A program made the position numbers and the translations under genes. Below are positions 63,855 through 64,000 of a DNA stretch of 64,000 nucleotides, in pieces. The notes below the pieces were generated by a model. That model ran no database searches, was not told the DNA's origin, and worked only from the letters and a program-made list of their open reading frames with translations. The DNA lies in contig JAQXDI010000064.1 in NCBI GenBank assembly GCA_029251465.1, positions 51,428-115,427 of the forward strand, given 5' to 3'. The DNA comes from Ascidiaceihabitans sp. (lineage in GTDB: Bacteria > Pseudomonadota > Alphaproteobacteria > Rhodobacterales > Rhodobacteraceae). Positions within the stretch are counted from its first letter, which is position 1. Each line of letters starts with the position of its first letter.

Positions 63855-64000
63855 ATCTAAAGTGGCCCAACCACAGTTTTGATGCATTGTCGAAGGGCAG
63901 CGGGAGTATCCGAAACTCTGTGTATGAGGCTTAGCCCATGCGGTTTCGACGGGTCATTTATTGAACCGTTCTGGGTATAGGATAGCGAACTGATTGCGCG

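Overview
The window is chromosomal DNA from an alphaproteobacterium, most likely a Roseobacter-clade member of the Rhodobacteraceae. This rests on gene content and order: dgt-argS-SPOR-nagZ-scpA-scpB; yceD, rpmF-plsX-fabH-ihfA-merR; lptF-lptG-lptD-surA-pdxA-rsmA divergent from pepA-holC; a DksA that keeps one of the four zinc-finger cysteines; a double-length dCTP deaminase; and an ornithine-lipid acyltransferase (OlsB). Base composition is moderately GC-rich. Most of the window is densely packed core genome. I see no prophage, insertion sequence, CRISPR array, rRNA or complete mobile element.

Layout. 0-6 kb: a MoxR-type ATPase, dksA, a flavin monooxygenase, xthA, then an unusual 370-base intergenic stretch with several inverted repeats and two DnaA boxes. 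It leads to a 72-residue Ser/Gly repeat protein and a broken companion gene. 5.3-13.6 kb: iron-sulfur carrier erpA, dgt, argS, a SPOR protein, nagZ, scpA and scpB (cell wall and chromosome segregation), then the dCTP deaminase and tRNA-Pro(GGG). 13.8-19 kb: the leftward yceD, rpmF, plsX, fabH, ihfA, merR block (ribosome, lipid synthesis, nucleoid), with bamE divergent. 19-30 kb: olsB, an ABC-F ATPase, an acetyltransferase and SDR dehydrogenase pair behind a perfect palindrome, tyrS, anmK, small oxidoreductase and acetyltransferase genes, and enolase. 30-40 kb: a frameshifted EamA transporter, a methyltransferase, fur, an RhlE-type helicase, a DUF533 gene cut by an amber codon, an intact EamA transporter, selO, a nucleoside hydrolase and a sulfotransferase-like protein. 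40-47 kb: mazG, an amidohydrolase with two tandem ureohydrolases, prfA-prmC and a DUF4167 protein. 47-55 kb: the outer-membrane biogenesis operon lptFG-lptD-surA-pdxA-rsmA. 55-64 kb: pepA-holC, an aspartic protease, marC, a second ABC-F ATPase, ndk, a TfoX-C gene cut by an opal codon, an aldose epimerase, a class IV aminotransferase and a helical hypothetical protein.

The most notable result is that four otherwise conserved-looking genes are interrupted: two by small indels in repeated bases and two by single in-frame stop codons. This means either recent gene erosion or residual sequence error, and the raw reads would decide. I found no clearly new multi-gene system. The best lead for undescribed biology is the repeat-peptide gene at 3987-4205 with its regulatory upstream region and decayed partner. 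Functional assignments come from motif recognition by eye; no database search was run.
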